This document shows, piece after piece, positions 11,031-22,208 of a stretch of DNA of 64,000 bases (position 1 is its first letter; each line of letters starts with the position of its first letter). A model generated the notes under the pieces. The model made no database searches. It was not told the DNA's origin and saw nothing but the letters and a program-made list of their open reading frames with translations. Position numbers and translations under genes: made by a program. Location: contig VWZX01008144.1 in NCBI GenBank assembly GCA_013399015.1, forward strand, positions 251,400 to 315,399, in the 5' to 3' direction. Origin of the DNA: Galbula dea (lineage: Eukaryota > Chordata > Aves > Piciformes > Galbulidae).

Positions 11031-12640
11031 CCCTAGTGAACCTCCATAGTGCTGGGCTGGGAGGGGAGGAGGATGAGACCATTGGTGCTGACAGTGTGGG
11101 TGTGGGTGCTCTGAGTGCCTGTCTGTGACCTGTGTGGCTGGCGAGGTACGTAGGTACATATGGAGTACAGGTGCTTTGCATGTGTGCGCCTGCTGGGAGC
11201 ACACATCTTCAGCCTCACTGCTGGCTGGACCTAGGGAGAGGGACCTTCAACATCTCTCAGCTGTTGGACCCAGAATAATGTTTCCCACTAACAAAAAATA
11301 CTGAGAACTGCTCTTTCACTATCAAGAGATTGGGAATCAGCACAGGAACCACCTGCACTTTTGTCTGCTGTGGTTACAGGGATCCTGCTGGAGACCCCGA
11401 GTGCTGCATCTGCTGGATACACAGACGAGGAGAGAAAAATCTCCTTTCTGGAGAGAAGACTAAGAGGCTCTGCCCATCATGTTGTTCTTCCAGGAGATGG
11501 GTATCCTCCTGCTCCTCTGGGATCTCCCTCGTTCAGTGCATGACACACAAAGCCTCTCTTTCAGCATCCCAGTCGCTTTGTAGTTTGGACTGAAGTGAAA
11601 GACTTTGTTGTCTGCAGCCCTGTGGTGATATCTGCTTGACCTTTCATTGAGATCTGGCTCCTCAATAGCAAAACCATTGGTCCCTCTCTAGCCACGCCCT
11701 TCTCTCAGAGGAGAGGGATACTCCCTTTCTTTCAGGTCCTCTGCTAAAGATGTATTTTTTACAGCTCCACTTCCTTGAGTCATGAGATTAAGCAAAAAAC
11801 TCAGGTTTTGCCTAAAACAAACAATTTTTTTTCCCCATCTGGTGAAGGAAAAGCCCCGAAACAGCTGTCAGTCTAGATGTCAAAAGCTGAGAATGAGAAT
11901 CCAAAATCAATGACAATTTTTAGGCCAGGTCTGATACAGAGGTCTGGAATCCGTGTGGGGCAGGGCTGGGGGTACACCAGCACCCCCAGGGTGACATTGA
12001 GGAGCATTTCTGAATTTCTGGAAGATTTAGGGACATAGACTATAGATGTCACTTGGGGTGGCAGCATGTGCCTTGTGCCTCTGAGGTCCAGATGTGCTGG
12101 GTGGCAGCTATGACCTTCTGTATGTCTTTGTGTGCCTGAGGCTGTGCCCAGAACCGAGAAGCCTTCCTGGTGCCACACAGCAGGTTTCAGGGCTGCAGAG
12201 CTGACAGCCTGCCTCTTGGGCTGTGCTGCATGTCCTCACCCTTTATTAAATATTACACTTTGCTTTGGATGCTGCTTAATTTCTAATCAAACCTGTCTGC
12301 TAGTGATCATCCCGCAGTCCCCAGGGCTGTACCGCTGAGGGCTCCTCTGTTTCTGGCATCTCCAAGGCAGTGTTACTCCTATGCCTCTCATTCAGCAGTA
12401 CTCTCAGCAAAGCTGATCCTGCTGCTTTCTTATCCAACTCTACAGAGCCTTTGCAGGGGAGGAACAGATGGGAACCACCAGCAGGACTTCCACCCCGAGG
12501 GAAAGCTCGCAGGGTTGCAAGCTGGAGAGATGCGCTCCAGGGCATCCATCTTAACCAGATATCTCCTTGTTCATGATTGTTAGTGCTAAATTTGCACCAA
12601 TGCACTGCACTGTGCTCTCTGATGGCTCAGCCCTGCTGTT

Positions 12641-12835
12641 TCACAGAATCACAGAATGTTAGGAATTGGAAGGGACCTTGAAAGATCATCTAGTCCAACC
12701 CCCTGCCACAGCAGGATTCCCTAGACCAGGTCACACAGAAGCGCATCCAGACAGGTTTTGAATGTCTCCAGAGAGGGAGATTCCCCAAGCTCTCTGGACA
12801 GTCTGTGCCAGTGCTCTGGCACCTCAACTGGGAAA
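12641..12835 (-). mobile_element. CR1 LINE 3' end fragment
   Basis: The fragment begins TCACAGAATCACAGAATG, followed by GGAAGGGACCTTGAAAGATCATCTAGTCCAACCCC-type sequence, the usual 3' end of CR1 read from its complement. Similarity continues through 'gaatgtctccagagagggaga' to the 'gccagtgctctggcacc' block and then fades. It is truncated and non-coding. Confidence 0.88.
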
Positions 12836-14646
12836 AATTTTTTTGGACAGCCCCTGAGCCCTGCAGGGATGCTGTGGTCTTGCACACGCATAAGCAGATT
12901 TACAACTGCAACTGGTCCTAAATGGTCCTTCGTGGGATGGCCCCTGTGAATGCAACTCTCACTCCAATGTCCTAAAACCAGATTATGGAAGAAGGAACTG
13001 TTGCTCTCTGATTGCATTTGGGGAGGGGGGAGTTATTTGGATCAGTCTGAGGGCAGATAAATAATCTGCATGCAAAGTGCTTTCCTCCTGCACAGTTGGC
13101 TCACATGGCAGACACAGGAATCAGGGAGCTGGGGAAGGTTTATTATACCTGGGATTATGGAAGTGTCTGACAACTTCTTACTATAAGCCAGGCAGAAGTA
13201 AAGAATGCTTTGCATTTTAATGAGACCCCTGCATGAGAAAGCAGCAGCAGCAGCAGCTAGGGAATGGCACTGCTGGGCCTCACTCACCTTGTGGATCCCA
13301 GGTCTTGACAGCATCAATGGGTCAGCCTGCAGCCTGTGCTGAGAGCCAGAGGAGAGGGCAGGAGGTCGCTGGAGGATGGGACAGTACCTGCACATGTCTC
13401 CCAGCCTGAATGGGCTCTTCTGGGGATGCCATTTAAAAACATGGTTGACTTGAACATATCCTTTGTCTATGCCTGGTTCATGACCACAGAGGCACCTGGC
13501 TGCTGCCCCTTTTCTGGCTCTCCCAAACCTTCTCCATGAGCTGCTGTCTGTACTTCTTCTTGTTTCCTCTCTCTGCAGTAACCCTCCTGCGACAGATGCA
13601 CATGCATCCTCTGCGATGGCAACAGACAGGGAGGAGAGCCAGATCCAGCTGGGTGGAGGAGCTGGAAATAGCCTTTTGTGAACCATTTTTAGCAGTTCAT
13701 TTGGAGTTGTGTTTTGCCAGCAAAACTTCCGCAAGCTGTTTATCTCTCTTAGAGGAAGGCTGTCATTATTGCAAAATGAAGCAGCATGGATGCAGTGCCT
13801 TGGCAGCAAAGAGCCAGTCATGCAGCAGGAGGGATGCAAGCAAGCACAGAGAGTGGCTTCAAAGTGCCATTATTAATTCATGTTCACATTCATTGTAATA
13901 ACACCTTGAATCGTGGCAAATTCGGCTGGTGTTAACTACTTGGTGCAAGCAAGGGGCTTTCTAGGGGAAGCGGCTAGTGCAAAGGAGCATGCTGGCTCTG
14001 CAAGTGCAGCTCCAGGTTTGCTCAGCAAAGCAAGAGTGGAGTAGTACTGGTTTGGCTGGGTCTCTGACAGTGGTGGTTGCTTTGCCTATCATCACCAGCC
14101 TTCACATCCCACAGTTTCCAGTTAGTGGGCACAGAGGTGGAGTCGTTGTGATCCTGTAGAGAAGGATGGCCCATGGACATGGGTTTTCACTGAATGTCTC
14201 AGATCATCTCTTACAGCCTTTAAGCCTCCCTCATCTCTCCAACATTTAAGGAGTTGCACCAGAGGTATAGAATTTTTTTTTGACAAGGAAAGGTTTATTT
14301 AACACACCAGTGCACTTCAGCCCAGCCCCTCACCTTGTGGAGGTTGCATGAAGATTTACCTTGTTACCCAGCTGGCAGGGCAGCATGTTCAACCTGGTAG
14401 TTTGTGGGGAAAGACAGAGGGGTCCTGGTCCTGTGCTGGCTCCAAACCACTTTTGCCTTGACTAAGGGATTAAAGGACACTGACAATTTGAAAAGCAGGA
14501 GAAGCAGTGTTGCTTTTCAAGTTTTTATAGACTTTAAAGCCCAACTCCATACTCTGGGTCTAGTGGGAGAGCTGGTCCTGAAAGCTAGGAGGATGAACAT
14601 GGATTGCAGTGCGAAAACATCCTGGCAGTGTACCTACCTATGGAGT
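12836..14646. other. Intergenic DNA with a long open frame and a CAG run
   Basis: A 265-codon minus-strand open frame covers 13,042-13,839 but shows no recognisable domain. It crosses (GCA)n at about 13,240-13,257, read as seven alanines. A minus-strand segment at 13,288-13,338 is bounded by a strong pyrimidine tract-AG and an AAG-GTGAGT donor and could be a small non-coding RNA exon, but nothing else supports it. Confidence 0.35.
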
Positions 14647-15027
14647 GCACACACACACAGGGTGCCTCAGGCTCTGTCACCATGGCACACACACACAGGG
14701 TGCAGCAGGCTCCTCCACTGTGGCACACACAGACACACAGGGTGCAGCAGGCTCTGCCACCATGACACACACATACACATGTGCACACACACACACACAC
14801 ACACACACACGGATGGTGCAGCAGGCTCTGTCACCATGGCACACACACAGGGTGCAGCAGGCTCCTTCACTGTGGCACACACACACACAGGGTGCCTCAG
14901 GCTCCTTCACCGTAGCACACACACACAAGGAGGGTGCCTCAGGCTCTGTCACACCATGGCAAACACACACACAGGGCACAGGAGGCTCTGTCACCATGGC
15001 ACATGTGTATGGTGCAGCAGGCACTGG
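14647..15027. repeat. CA-rich minisatellite, about nine degenerate units of 36-45 bp
   Basis: Each unit is a run of (CA)n followed by GGGTGC(C/A)(T/G)CAGGCTC, then a TCACCATGG-like end. Units differ in CA length, and one near 14,760-14,813 holds a long pure CA tract with ACATGTGCAC. All six frames are largely open because the repeat lacks stops, so the 337-codon plus-strand frame and the cysteine-rich minus-strand frames here are artefacts of the repeat. Confidence 0.92.
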
Positions 15028-18000
15028 CCAACACAAATGGAATCAAACCTGACCCTCACACTTGAACTGTTTGTAAACACAAGTGCTGCCAGCCACACTT
15101 GTACTCGGTGTAGGGCACAGCAGGAAGGACTGGGCATGTCTGCACTGTATGGGGACACACATGTGCTGAAAAATCTTAACTGCAGCAGGACCTGTAGTAT
15201 GCAGACACACATGGATGAACAAAGATACTCTGTAAATACAGGTGAAGAAAGGACAGTCACAAACTGCCTTGCACACATCCACCAATCCAGTTTTCTCTGG
15301 ATCTACTTCACTGAGACTTACAACTCAAAACAGAGTTTCTTCCTAAAAAGTTTTATACCAGGTTTTATACCTCTGTCTGCTCTGCCAACTGGGCAGGCTG
15401 AGGAGAGCAAGTGTTGATGGCTGCTGACAAATCTTGTAGAGAGAAAGTCTAATGACAGTCCTGGGAGCCAGGCTTCCTGATGCTGAGAATATTTCTTGCC
15501 TGCTGCTTGGGCAGGATTATGGATAGTACCAGCAGGGTGTTCATGGTGCATGAACACCTCTGCATGCATTTCCTGTGCATGCTCTGCTCTTTTGGCCTGG
15601 ATTATCACCCCAAGAGCACTGGTGAAGATCTGACCCGGTCTCCCATTGTCAGCAGCAACATCAAGATTGCAAATTAAAAGGGAGCAGTTTCTGGTAGGAG
15701 ATTTTCCAAACTGCTGGTGCCCAACAGGACCAGGATTGACAATCTGACAAGGGTTGTCGCAGGGAAGGGACTGGACACCCCACCAGAAAAGGGATGCATC
15801 TTAGGAAGAGAGGAGGAGAAAGAGGGGATGGGAAGTATCTTGCAGTCCTTGAGGAGTTAAAACTGCAACCCCAAGGACACAGGAGGTTGGGAGCATGCAT
15901 GAGCCAAATTAGGGAGGGTTTAAAGGTGGAGGAGAGCTGGACAGAGACTCCCCCAAAAGGCTCAGGAGCAAGGCTGGAGCAGAGCCGGATGCAGGTAGAT
16001 AGAGGGTCTGGACCTGACACAGCCAGGCAGGGACAGCAAATCCTTCTGAAAGCACTGGCTGATCAGAATATTTACATTGTTTTTCTGGCCCTTTCTGATG
16101 TACTAATGAAGTGCTTTGAGGCATAGCAGGAGTGCACGGCTACTGCAGGCTATATCTGTAGAAGGCAGCCTGTTCTGTGTGCTTGGTTATTAAGATACAT
16201 TATTTACAGGGAGACAGAGAGGAAACAAGACCTGCAGTCAGTAATGATGGTGTAATGCTGCATCCTGGCTAAGGTAGCCTCATTTCATAAACATGCATTC
16301 TAACAAGGCCAGAGGCAAGGTCACACATCACAGGCTGAGGAGGATAGGTCACAATTAACCACATCAGGGCTGTGTCTTGGAAAGCAATGCTCTTGGCAGG
16401 GGATGGGGGGTTGCAGCAGGTAAAGGTGCTGTTAGTTGTGGCTAACTGGGCAAATCTAGTGCTTCCGTGAGCAAGGGGCGCCGTGGTAGGTGTTGACCTC
16501 CCTGTCCGTGTGTCCAAGCCCTTGCAAAGTTGTGATGTAGCCATTGGGTCTCACAGCATTGAAGGGTATGGGAGAGCAAGGTGACACCTCTGTCAGGTGT
16601 TGTATGCAGATGTGCTGGTAAAGGTCTGGTAAGACTGACTTTGGCAAAGGAAGGCAAAGACTAACCCTCCAGACCCAGGCAGATGCCTTGCACCGCCTGA
16701 CATGTCACTTAGTCAACAAGTCCACAGAGGTGTGATCTGACACCCACTGCCTCAGCACAGTCCTGTCACCACCATCACTTCGTCCCACAGACAACCAGAG
16801 CATTCCTATGTAAGGCAGATCAGATGTTCATTACTCAAAGCTTGTAGCAAGTCAGGCAGAAAAAGGCACAAGAACCAGGAACTAAAAAGTACCCAGGGGA
16901 AGAAAACATGCAATGCAAATATGAATATACTTTAAATACATTTGCTCATTGAAACCACTGTGTCCTAGTCATTGCCTGCCTCATGTGGACATGCTCTCCT
17001 TCTCCTGATCCCACCACCCCTGCTTCACACACTGCCACCATAACAGCTCACCCTCCTGCTCCATGTCAAAGTGCAGTGTGGACAGGATAGGCCAGGAGAA
17101 GCCAGAGGACAGGGAATAAGGGTGGATGAGAGCATCACTTGATCCCCATGGCCGGTTAGATGCAGGAATGCAGGACGTTCAGGGAAGCTCCTTCCTAATC
17201 TTTCATCTTCCGTGCGCATGTGCTTGTGGGGTAAAAAGGAAATAATCTATGTGGCCATTTAAGCATTGAGCCAGCATTGACGATTATGAATGATGGCCAT
17301 CTCAAGGGGGATGTGGCTGATGCTGATTCGGGTCTGTGGAGTCATGGCTTGGCTGGAGTGTTGGCTTGAGGCACCTGGAGCTGCAAGTACCTATGTAAAT
17401 AGAGATGCTTCACTGTGGTGGAATGCTTCCTCTGACAGCAAGGAAGTTCTGCTTGCCTTCTCTCGGACAGTGTCCACGTATAGGTCACTCCTCCCTTGTA
17501 CCTCATTTCCCCACTGTACAAACTCTGCAGAGGTCCAGGTCTTCCTATTTGGCAAGGTGGCAGAGCTCTGTTGCTGCACAAGTGCTGGATTTCGTGGTGA
17601 GCCACGAAATTTTCTGGAGTCACTAATTTAGTGATGATTAATGACAGTTACACCACCCTTTCCTTCCTCTTTTTATCAATTGGGAAAAAAAACCCACAGA
17701 GCAGAGCTGGAGATTAATTAATTCTCTCAAGTGGAGTGGAAAGTAATCAGACTGAAATCAGATCAAATTTAGGACTCATGGGTGAGCAGGAGGATGTGCC
17801 AAGTGACATGTAGATGAGATGCCCCAGCCCATGTTGTGCCAGGAGGGACACAGCTGCTGAGCAGATTCCCCAGGAAAGGCTGACAGAAGTGCTTGCAAAT
17901 GTAGCGGGCAAGGCTACAAGGAACATGGCATGCAGGCTGGACCTGCCCTCCTGGGGCACACAACCAAGCTTGGCACCAACTTAACCAGGGTACTCAGGGC

Positions 18001-18949
18001 TTACCCTCTGCCCTGCCTCCACCCTACCTCTAAAGCTCTACTTCTGTTTGCTACAAACTGCATTACAGCACGACCAGAGCAGGTTAAGAGCTGCCCCAGA
18101 AAGTTGTATTCTGCAAATCTTTGTGACTGCAGATTGTTTACTTTGTGTTTTTCATGTTTGCCTCACCTGGAATCCCAGTGTAGGGCTAATCAAGGCTGTG
18201 GGGATTAATCTGTCAGGTATCTAATGATGTTAAAACCGCATGTCCTCCAAGAACATCTATTTCACCTTGAGAATATATCTCCTTCTCTCTTTTCCTACAG
18301 ATCAGTTCGCTAACGGGGCAGAATGGAGCCTTACAGCTCACTGGGGCTCGGGGCTCCAGCAATCTCCCAAGTATTTAAGCATGAATAATTGGCTTGTGCT
18401 TACCATACCATGGATTTAGAACCTGTGTCCTATTCAAGTGCTGGTCAGGCCCACAATGACTCATTTCTAGTAGCATGCACACACAGCCATCAGCAAGAGA
18501 GATATTCTGGAGTGCCTTTCCCTTCGCAGCCCTGTGCAGTGTCACCTCCTATTAAGAATGGGACCATGAATCCTAAACCTGTGACCTCAGTGAAGCAGTC
18601 AGTGATACCGTGTCCAAATCTTCTGACATGATGCCTCAAAAAAAGAAACTTAAAGAGACTGAATGGTTGTAAATAAATGCAAATAAACAGTCATTTCTCA
18701 TCATGAAGAGAGGTTTCTGGTTGGGTTCATCCTGGGATATGAGCAACAGATATAAGGGACAAAAGAAAGTTTTCTGGTGACACAGAAATCTCCAGTTTGG
18801 CTAAAGCTATGTGGGTCAGTTCAGGTCAGATGGAGCCAGAAATGCACCTTCCACCGATGAAGTCCTCAGATGGGCTACATTAGAAAAACCACTCCCAGCA
18901 TGTCAAGGAGAGTTGATGTTTCCTCTACTCAGCACTCAAGGAGCCACAA
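15028..18949. other. Intergenic DNA, no gene seen
   Basis: No supportable exon or repeat family is recognised. A TTAATTAATTCTC motif occurs near 17,713 in an AT-rich stretch (17,620-17,770). Open frames here lack splice context and family resemblance. Confidence 0.45.
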
Positions 18950-20497
18950 ACGGAGCCCGATGCCCAGTTTTGGCCACCTTACTGCTTGAGAGATTTCAAG
19001 TCCAATGGAGGTCATCAAGACAGTCAGAAGCTGGAGCACAAGATGCAGAAAAAGAGACCAAAGGTTCTGTTCAGCCTGGGTGCTGAGGGAGCTAGATGAT
19101 ATTATAGCTAAACCACTCTCCATCATTTTTGAAAGGAGAGGTGCCTGAAAGCCAACATCTCTCCAGTCTTCAAAAAGGCCAAGAAGGAGGACCTAGAAAA
19201 TTACAGAGCAGCCAGGTTCACCTCCATCCCTGGAAAGGTGATGGAACAGCTCATTCTGGAGGTCGTCTCTAATCATGCAAAAAAAAGAAGATTATCAGGA
19301 AGAGTCAGCATGGATTCATGAAGGGGTAATCCTCCTTGACCAATCTGATAGCCTTCTATGATGGTGTGACCAGCTGAGGAGATGAGGGGAGTGCAGTGGA
19401 TGTTGTCTTGACTTCAGCAAGGTTTTTGACACTGTCTCCCGTAACATCCTCATAGGCAAGCTTAGGAGGCGTGGGCTAGGTGAGTGGGCAATAAGAGATT
19501 GGGAACTGGCTGAAGGACAGAGCTCAGAGGGTTGGGGTCAGCAGCACAGAGTCTGTGCCTGCTGTTCCCCAGGGTTCAGGACTGGGTCCAGTCTTGTTCA
19601 ACATCTTCATCAATGATGTGGATTAAGGGACAGAGAGGACACTCAGCAAGTCTGCTGATGATCTAGCATTGTGAGGAGTGGTGACACCCCATGAGGCTGT
19701 GCTGCCATTCAGTGAGACCTGGACAGGCTGAGAGTGGGGGTAAAGGACCTCATGAAGATCATCAAAGGCAAGTGTAGAGTCCTGGCTCTAGGGAGGAATA
19801 ACTCCATGGTCCAGGACAGGTTAGGGATTAACCTGCTGCAGAGAAGAACCTGGGAGTGCTGTTTAACCATGAGCCAGCAATGTGCCCTCATGACTAAAAA
19901 GGCCAATTGTCCGCTGGCGTGCATGAAGAACAGTGTGACCAGCAGGTGCAGGGAGGTTCTCCTCCCCCTTTTGTCTGCCCTAGTGAAGGCACATCTGGAG
20001 TCCTGGGTCCAGTTCTGGGCTCCACAGTTCAAGAGGGGCAAGAAACTACTGGAGACAGTTCAACAGAGGCTAGGAAGACACTGATGGGACTGGAGCATCT
20101 CTGTGAGAAGGAAAGGCTGAGAGCCCTGGTACTGGTTAGCCTGGAGAGGAGCAGCCCTACAGGGAATCTGCTCAATGCTTGTCAACATCTAAAGGGTGTG
20201 GTGAGAGGATAGGACCAGACTCTTCTCAGTGGCTCCCAGTGACAGGACAAGGGACAACAGGCACAGAGAACGCAAGAAGTTCCACTTAAACATAAGGTGA
20301 ACTTTCCTGTGAGGGAAACAGGGCCCTGGCCCAGGCTACCCAGAGAGGTTATGGAGTCTTCTTCTCTGGAGAGATTCCAAACCCTCCTGGACATTGTCCC
20401 AGGCAACCTGCTTTGGTTGACCCTGCTTTATCAGAGAGGTTAGACTAGATGATCCCCAGACATCCCTCCAACCCCAGCAGTCTGTGATTCTGTGAGA
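18950..20497 (+). mobile_element. CR1 LINE, longer copy with decayed reverse transcriptase region
   Basis: From about 19,070 the plus strand shows CR1 ORF2 remnants in broken frames: LTNLIAFYDGVT near 19,340, DFSKVFDTVSRNIL near 19,420, FINDVD near 19,610 and an ADDLAL-like palm remnant near 19,655. The usual 3' end follows and stops near 20,497 with GTCTGTGATTCTGTGAGAG. Several frameshifts and stops make it a pseudogene. The left boundary is uncertain; 18,950-19,070 may be an additional CR1-like piece. Confidence 0.85.
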
Positions 20498-21989
20498 GAA
20501 AGAAGAGAGGACAATCCCCAGTCCTCGGCTGACATCCACCCCTCCTGCCAAGGGAAGGAGGTCACCGGAGCCATGGTGCTAAAGGGCAGAAGAAACTGCC
20601 TTCCTGTCTGCCTCCTGCAGCCCTGTCCCGACGAGAAGAAATGCATGTCTTGGCAAAGCTAGCACTGCAATGTCTCCTTAAAACTACTCAAGAGCTAGTT
20701 TAAAGCCAGCTGTGACCAGTGAAGGTCTCTGTGCTAGGCTGGTTCCTCCCCAGTGAGCCTGTATTGCTTCCTTTGTGCACGTTATCCATTTTAGCTTTTT
20801 GCACTGTGCCTGCACCAAGGGCAGGCAGGGCTGCCTTCCACCTAAGGCTTAGGACAGGAATAGAAAAGAGTTGCCCCCAGCACCCACAGAGCACCTCCTG
20901 CCTGAAAGAGCTGCCAGCTTGGTGGGGTGCAGGCAGGGCTGAGCAGCAGCTTCCAGGCTCCCATCAGGAGCGAGTGCTGCCCATCTATGAAGACCAGACA
21001 CTCTCCTCCAAAGGCTTGGTTTCCTGGGGCTTGGCACAGTAGCCTTGGCCCTTCTCAGAAGGAGAGGATGAGTTTATCATTTATTTTTGATTGTCACAAG
21101 TGGGGAGTGCCCTGCACGGCGTGGAGGACACAGGGACATACACTGTCTGTCCCAGTGCTTCTGCAGCAAGGCTGCTTTGTGATAAAAGTTTAATAAATTG
21201 AAAAGCACAGTTTCCATTCCACTGGTAATTAACTTCTGCTGCTGTGTTCCCTCCTAATTGTCTCTATTACTCCAGATAAAGCTGAGATCAATAGAAACCA
21301 AAGTCTGGAGGCTGGGAAAGTTGCAATTAATTAATTATCTCTCTCCTGTGTGCATCCTCCAACTGCTGATAATCAAACAAGACTGGCTGGTCCTTACAGA
21401 GGTCCTGGACCCACCATGGTTGCTTGTGTCCTGTGGGGATTTTGTAGTGGGATGAGCAGCGCATCTCAAACAGTGAAGGCAAAAGGACAGCCCCTACTTT
21501 GGTACTACCTCCCTCCCGGGTTCTTTGTCTCTCCAGGATGGTCCAGGATGCATTCCACAATGGATCATTTCTCCCAGGATGGTGTCTGCACGTCCATCCC
21601 TCAAGATTTGCAGTTTGTGCTGAGTCATAAGGAAACACCTGGAAGGCAACAGTGTTGACACATCTTCTGTCAAGGTCCATTGCTGCCTCTGGACTGTGAC
21701 TGTGAACAAGGCTGAGAAGAGCCGGAAGGTCTCTCTACACATAGCTTCTGAGAACCTCCATCAGTCTCTAGCATGCTCCATGACACGTGGACTAAACCAC
21801 CCTGCTGCCAGTCTCTGGAGTGAGCTGATCTCTGGATCACCTGCAAAGCCTGGACTATTTCTCCCATTCCTCCTAACTTTGCTGCATGCAGAAAATGCTT
21901 CTCCTGGTTGCAGACAGCCCCATGCAATTCATTGCCAATTAGCTCTCCCAGCCAAAGCTGTGTCTACTCAGACTTGCCCTGCTGTGAGA
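20498..21989. other. Intergenic DNA, no gene seen
   Basis: No exon is supported. An AT-rich part at 21,220-21,350 contains GGTAATTAAC and CAATTAATTAATTATC, again homeodomain-type cores, spaced about 100 bases apart. Confidence 0.45.
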
Positions 21990-22208
21990 GAGGCCAGCAG
22001 CAAGCCAGGAGCCCGGTGTCCCTCAAGCTTCTTGCAGGAGGCAGCCTTGAGGAGAGCGCGTGACTGAGAAAGGACACTTGGCCAGGATTNTGAGGCCAGC
22101 AGCAAGCCAGGAGCCTGGTGGCCAGACTTCTCCTGTGTCCCTCAAGCTTCTTGCAGGAGGCAGCCTTGAAGAGAGCGCGTGACTGAGAAAGGACACTTGG
22201 CCAGGATT
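21990..22208. repeat. Near-identical direct duplication flanking a single N
   Basis: Copy one (21,990-22,089, 100 bp) and copy two (22,092-22,208, 117 bp) both run from GAGGCCAGCAGCAAGCC to CTTGGCCAGGATT. They differ by one 17-base indel and about two substitutions. A single N stands at 22,090 exactly between them. The pattern looks like two alleles or overlapping contig ends joined at a gap rather than a true tandem repeat. Confidence 0.9.

Larger units (their letters stand above)
8313..12640. other. Intergenic DNA, AT-rich homeodomain-motif stretches
   Basis: No exon can be supported. The block 8,881-8,985 contains TAATTAATTA and CAATTTAC motifs. The block 9,756-9,845 carries several TAAT/TTAATTAA cores in 90 bases. 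An alternating TA/TG tract lies at 10,985-11,030. The remainder is featureless to me. Confidence 0.5.

Noticed and set aside
14404..15417. 337-codon plus-strand open frame
   Set aside because: It is open because it runs through the CA-rich minisatellite, whose units lack stops; the predicted protein is a His/Thr-rich repeat artefact.
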